Shown: one piece after another, positions 4,636 through 7,010 of the stretch
How positions within the stretch are numbered: position 1 is the first letter of the stretch
How the letters are laid out: each line of letters begins with the position of its first letter
Origin: Gammaproteobacteria bacterium
GTDB taxonomy: Bacteria > Pseudomonadota > Gammaproteobacteria > Chromatiales > Sedimenticolaceae
Direction of reading: 5' to 3'
NCBI GenBank assembly: GCA_020445165.1
Contig: JAGRHE010000151.1
Coordinates: forward strand, 1 to 7,010
DNA: 7,010 nt
Translations under genes and position numbers: made by a program
Notes under the pieces: model-generated
Database searches by the model: none
What the model saw: the letters and a program-made list of their open reading frames with translations, nothing else
What the model was told of the DNA's origin: nothing

Positions 4636-6245
4636 GGATTGTTGTCTCCTTTTCCGCGCAAGAGTGCTTCAGGATGGCGTTCGAGGTAGTCGCTCATGAT
4701 ACGCAGGGAACGCGCTGCGCTGCCCAGTTCCTTGAGCACCCGGTGCGCCTCGGCCTGCAGCGGCGAGTTGCTGGCGAGAATCTTTTCCAGCGCCGACAGC
4801 GTGCTGCGGGTCTGGACCAGGGTCTTGTTCAGCTCCGACGCAGTCTCGCGATCGAGCCGCGTCAGCAGGGCATTGGTCGCCTGGGTGGTGTCGCGCAGCG
4901 CACCCAGGGCGGCGGCCAGGTCGCGCCCCATCTGTTCGAACGGCAGCTGTGCCAACCGCGTCAGTACGCCACTGAGCTCTTCGAGCGTCGCCGGCACGGT
5001 CGGCAGGCGCGGCACCGGCTCGTCCCAGGCGATCGCCTGTGTCGTGGCATCGGGATGGAAATCAAGGTCGACGAACAGCGACCCGGTCAGCAGGTTGCCG
5101 GTCTTGAGCTGCGCGCGCAGTCCCTGCCCGACCAGTCCGTCCCACAGCGCCCGCAAGGCCTCGGGGTCGTTGGCCAGGCCTGGATCACCGCCCAGGCGAC
5201 CGGGCTCGATGGTCACCGTCACCGGGATCTCGACCCGACGCTGTGCGCCGTCCAGGCGCAGATCGATCGCACTGACCTCGCCGATCCGGATACCACGGAA
5301 CTCGACCGGCGCTCCCGCCACGAGACCGCGCACCGAGCCGTCGAACAGCATCTGCCACGACTCGCGCCGCTCGAAGCGCTGCGCCATCGCCTCGTCGCGA
5401 TCACCGTGCAGGCTGAACTCGTACCCGGCCGGTGCGCGCTGCGCCGGCGGCGCCTGGACGGGGTCTCCGAACGCGATCCCACCGAGCAGCACCGAGGCCA
5501 GTGAGTCGGTGTTCACGCGCAGACCGGAGGCATCGAGCGAAAGGCCGACGCCGGAGGAATTCCAGAAACGCGTGTTGACGCTGACCCAGGCATCGTAGGG
5601 CGAATCGACGAAGACGCGGATCGCGACCCGCTGATCGTCACCGAGCGAATAACCGACCACGCGCCCGACCTCGATGCCGCGATGCAGTACCGGCGAGCCC
5701 TCGGCCAGCGAACCGAGCGCATCGGCAACCAGCACGTACAGACTGCCGCGTTCGACCGAGGTGACGATGGGTGGTGTCTCCAGGCCATCGAACGTGCGCT
5801 CGCCAGCCTGGCCATCGGTCAGGTCTGCAGCGATGTAGGCGCCACCTACCAGGGTTCCCAGGCCCGACACCTGGCTGCGTGTGAGGCGAGGACGCACGAC
5901 CCAGAAGCGCGCTTTGTCGTTCAGGTAATCGCTCATGGTCGCCGAGATCCGGGCCCGTACCAGCACCCTATCGAGTCCGGCTGCGAGGTCGATCGACTCG
6001 ACCGTGCCGATATCGACATCCTTGAAGCGGACCCGGGTCTTGCCTGCCTCCAGGCCCTCGGCAGTCTCGAACGCGATCGTGATCAGCGCCCCCTGCTCCG
6101 TATAGGCGCGATAACCCAGCCAGGCCGCAGCCAGCAGCGCGACCAGCGGAATCAGCCAGACCAGCGAAATCCGTCGCTGGGTGTCGATGCGCGCTTCGGG
6201 CAGCTGATCGGTCAAGGAGTCTTCGGGGCGGGAATTATCGGTCAT
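4632..6245 (-). CDS. pqiB: PqiB, triple MCE-domain intermembrane lipid transport protein
   Basis: PqiB is anchored in the inner membrane and, in E. coli, forms a hexameric tube of stacked MCE rings and a long coiled-coil needle that carries lipids across the periplasm. This 537-aa product (E. coli PqiB is about 546) shows the full layout. A charged cytoplasmic N-terminus is followed by one transmembrane helix (about 27-47) and three MCE domains: about 52-143 with VRFKDVDIGTVESIDL, about 167-260 with VLHRGIEVGRVVGY, and about 296-396 with VEFRGIRIGEVSAIDL. A long helical region (about 417-525), suited to the needle, ends the chain. The ATG at 6245 has AGGA (complement of 6251-6254) five bases upstream and overlaps the end of pqiA2 by 11 bases; its stop overlaps pqiC by four. 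The related YebT has more MCE domains, so the three-domain layout and the pqiC neighbour favour PqiB. Confidence 0.95.
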   Translation of the reverse strand: MTDNSRPEDSLTDQLPEARIDTQRRISLVWLIPLVALLAAAWLGYRAYTEQGALITIAFETAEGLEAGKTRVRFKDVDIGTVESIDLAAGLDRVLVRARISATMSDYLNDKARFWVVRPRLTRSQVSGLGTLVGGAYIAADLTDGQAGERTFDGLETPPIVTSVERGSLYVLVADALGSLAEGSPVLHRGIEVGRVVGYSLGDDQRVAIRVFVDSPYDAWVSVNTRFWNSSGVGLSLDASGLRVNTDSLASVLLGGIAFGDPVQAPPAQRAPAGYEFSLHGDRDEAMAQRFERRESWQMLFDGSVRGLVAGAPVEFRGIRIGEVSAIDLRLDGAQRRVEIPVTVTIEPGRLGGDPGLANDPEALRALWDGLVGQGLRAQLKTGNLLTGSLFVDLDFHPDATTQAIAWDEPVPRLPTVPATLEELSGVLTRLAQLPFEQMGRDLAAALGALRDTTQATNALLTRLDRETASELNKTLVQTRSTLSALEKILASNSPLQAEAHRVLKELGSAARSLRIMSDYLERHPEALLRGKGDNNP

Positions 6246-6870
6246 CTTGGTCCTGGACGTTGTCCCAGATCAGGCGTGGATCGAAGGTACGCGCAGCGAA
6301 CATGGTCAGGATCACCACTGCGGCAAAGAACAGGGCACCGGCGGCCGCCTCGATGCGTGCCACCGCACCCAGGTGCACCAGCGCGACCAGCACGGTCACG
6401 ACGAACACGTCGACCATCGACCAGCGGCCGACGAACTCGGTGAAGCGGTAAAGGCGCGTGCGATCGAGCGCACGCACCGACGAGTGTCGCTGAATCGATA
6501 CCAGCAGGTAGGCCAGGATCACCATCTTCGCCAACGGTACCAGGATGCTGGCGACGAACACGATCAGCGCCAACGGCCACATGCCATGCAGCAACAGGAA
6601 CTCAGCACCGCTGAGGATGGTATCGGCACGCACCTGGCCGAGCGAGGTAACGTGCATGATCGGCAACAGATTGGCCGGCAGGTAGAGCATGATTGCCGCC
6701 ACCAGGAACGCCCAGCTGCGCGACACGCTGCGTGGTATGCGCCGGTGCAGCACACTGTTGCAGCGTGCACAGCGCAGGTTTGAACAAGTCTGCGGACAAC
6801 GGTTGACCAGGCCGCAACTGTGACAGGCGACCAGACGACGTCCCGATGCTGTGGCTGCAGCAGGGCTCAC
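6235..6870 (-). CDS. pqiA: PqiA-family inner-membrane protein, second (C-terminal-type) domain as a separate gene
   Basis: Paraquat-inducible protein A family: the inner-membrane partner of the PqiB MCE protein. The 211-aa product starts with a cysteine-rich cytoplasmic zinc ribbon (CHSC at 16-19, CARC at 34-37, with further Cys at 25 and 29). About four membrane helices follow (roughly 53-72, 97-122, 151-172, 175-195). Family stretches include LYLPANLLPIM (62-72), WPLALIVFVASILVPLAKM (98-116), GRWSMVDVFVV (148-158) and FDPRLIWD (196-203). The GTG at 6870 is chosen because it overlaps the stop of the upstream pqiA-like gene as GTGA and lies just before the zinc ribbon; an earlier in-frame start at 6951 would run deep into that gene. 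E. coli PqiA is a single chain of about 417 residues with two such halves; here they are separate proteins. The 3' end overlaps pqiB by 11 bases. Confidence 0.9.
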   Translation of the reverse strand: MSPAAATASGRRLVACHSCGLVNRCPQTCSNLRCARCNSVLHRRIPRSVSRSWAFLVAAIMLYLPANLLPIMHVTSLGQVRADTILSGAEFLLLHGMWPLALIVFVASILVPLAKMVILAYLLVSIQRHSSVRALDRTRLYRFTEFVGRWSMVDVFVVTVLVALVHLGAVARIEAAAGALFFAAVVILTMFAARTFDPRLIWDNVQDQDDR

Positions 6871-7010
6871 GCGACCCGGTCCCACAGGCGCTGCGGATGC
6901 ACCTGGGTCGCCGCCGCGGCCAGCACCACGACCAGCAGGCCGAGTGACCATGCCGCCGGGCCGGCAACGATGGTCGCCTGCTCGGCCAGCTTGACCGCCG
7001 CGACCAATAC
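6867..7010 (-). CDS. pqiA: PqiA-family inner-membrane protein, first domain, C-terminal end only (cut by window edge)
   Basis: The frame is open from the right edge and gives 47 residues followed by TGA at 6867-6869. The segment begins VLVAAVKLAEQATIVAGPAAW, continues with a hydrophobic helix and ends QVHPQRLWDRVA. The ending matches the way PqiA domains close (compare FDPRLIWD in the next gene), and the fourth-helix position agrees. It is therefore read as the last helix and tail of a first PqiA-like protein, with its zinc ribbon and other helices beyond the window. Its stop overlaps the GTG of pqiA2 by four bases, so the two halves are translationally coupled. Identification rests on a short fragment plus context. 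Confidence 0.78.
   Translation of the reverse strand, partial: VLVAAVKLAEQATIVAGPAAWSLGLLVVVLAAAATQVHPQRLWDRVA

Noticed and set aside
4533..5504. 323-aa open frame on the + strand
   Set aside because: Lies entirely opposite pqiB and pqiC; the long frame is explained by GC-rich codon bias of those genes, and its Gln/Arg-rich composition is typical of shadow frames.
5682..6443. 253-aa open frame on the + strand
   Set aside because: Antisense to pqiB and pqiA with no family features; a shadow frame.
1..7010. CRISPR arrays, tRNA or rRNA genes, insertion sequences, phage genes
   Set aside because: No regularly spaced repeats, cloverleaf or rRNA-like sequence, transposase motifs or terminal inverted repeats were found by reading both strands.

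Overview
The window is GC-rich DNA with tightly packed genes and short stop/start overlaps. Its clearest landmark is a pqiA-pqiB-pqiC lipid-transport operon, which points to a Gram-negative bacterium, most likely a gammaproteobacterium or close relative. That placement is inferred from gene content, lipobox lipoproteins and an FNR/Anr-like site; no rRNA or strict taxonomic marker is present.

Left part, + strand (1-2853): the 3' end of a sodium:solute symporter gene is followed, with a 4-base overlap, by a divergent calcineurin-like phosphoesterase-fold protein that has lost several canonical metal ligands. After a 141-base gap with a possible promoter comes a lipoprotein of unknown function. 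It converges on the next gene across a 31-base gap that is largely one GC hairpin.

Middle, - strand and intergenic (2885-4023): a single-pass membrane protein of unknown function with a coiled coil, preceded by about 400 bases without a convincing protein gene. This spacer is visibly less GC-rich than its surroundings and holds the most interesting signals. These are a cluster of ATTAG/CTAAT half-sites just upstream of the membrane protein gene, a near-perfect FNR/Anr box (9 of 10 positions), and a strong rho-independent terminator on the + strand that no + strand gene accounts for. FNR box, weak -10, two small stems, an exposed CUCCUCCU and the terminator together outline a candidate anaerobically controlled small RNA of roughly 85-90 nucleotides.

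Right part, - strand (4024-7010): the genes read from right to left as pqiA domain 1 (partial), pqiA domain 2, pqiB and pqiC, all overlapping by 4 to 11 bases. PqiA-type inner-membrane proteins, the PqiB MCE protein that bridges the periplasm and the PqiC outer-membrane lipoprotein form one envelope-spanning lipid transport machine. Here PqiA is made as two separate polypeptides instead of the single fused chain of E. coli. The operon promoter lies outside the window.
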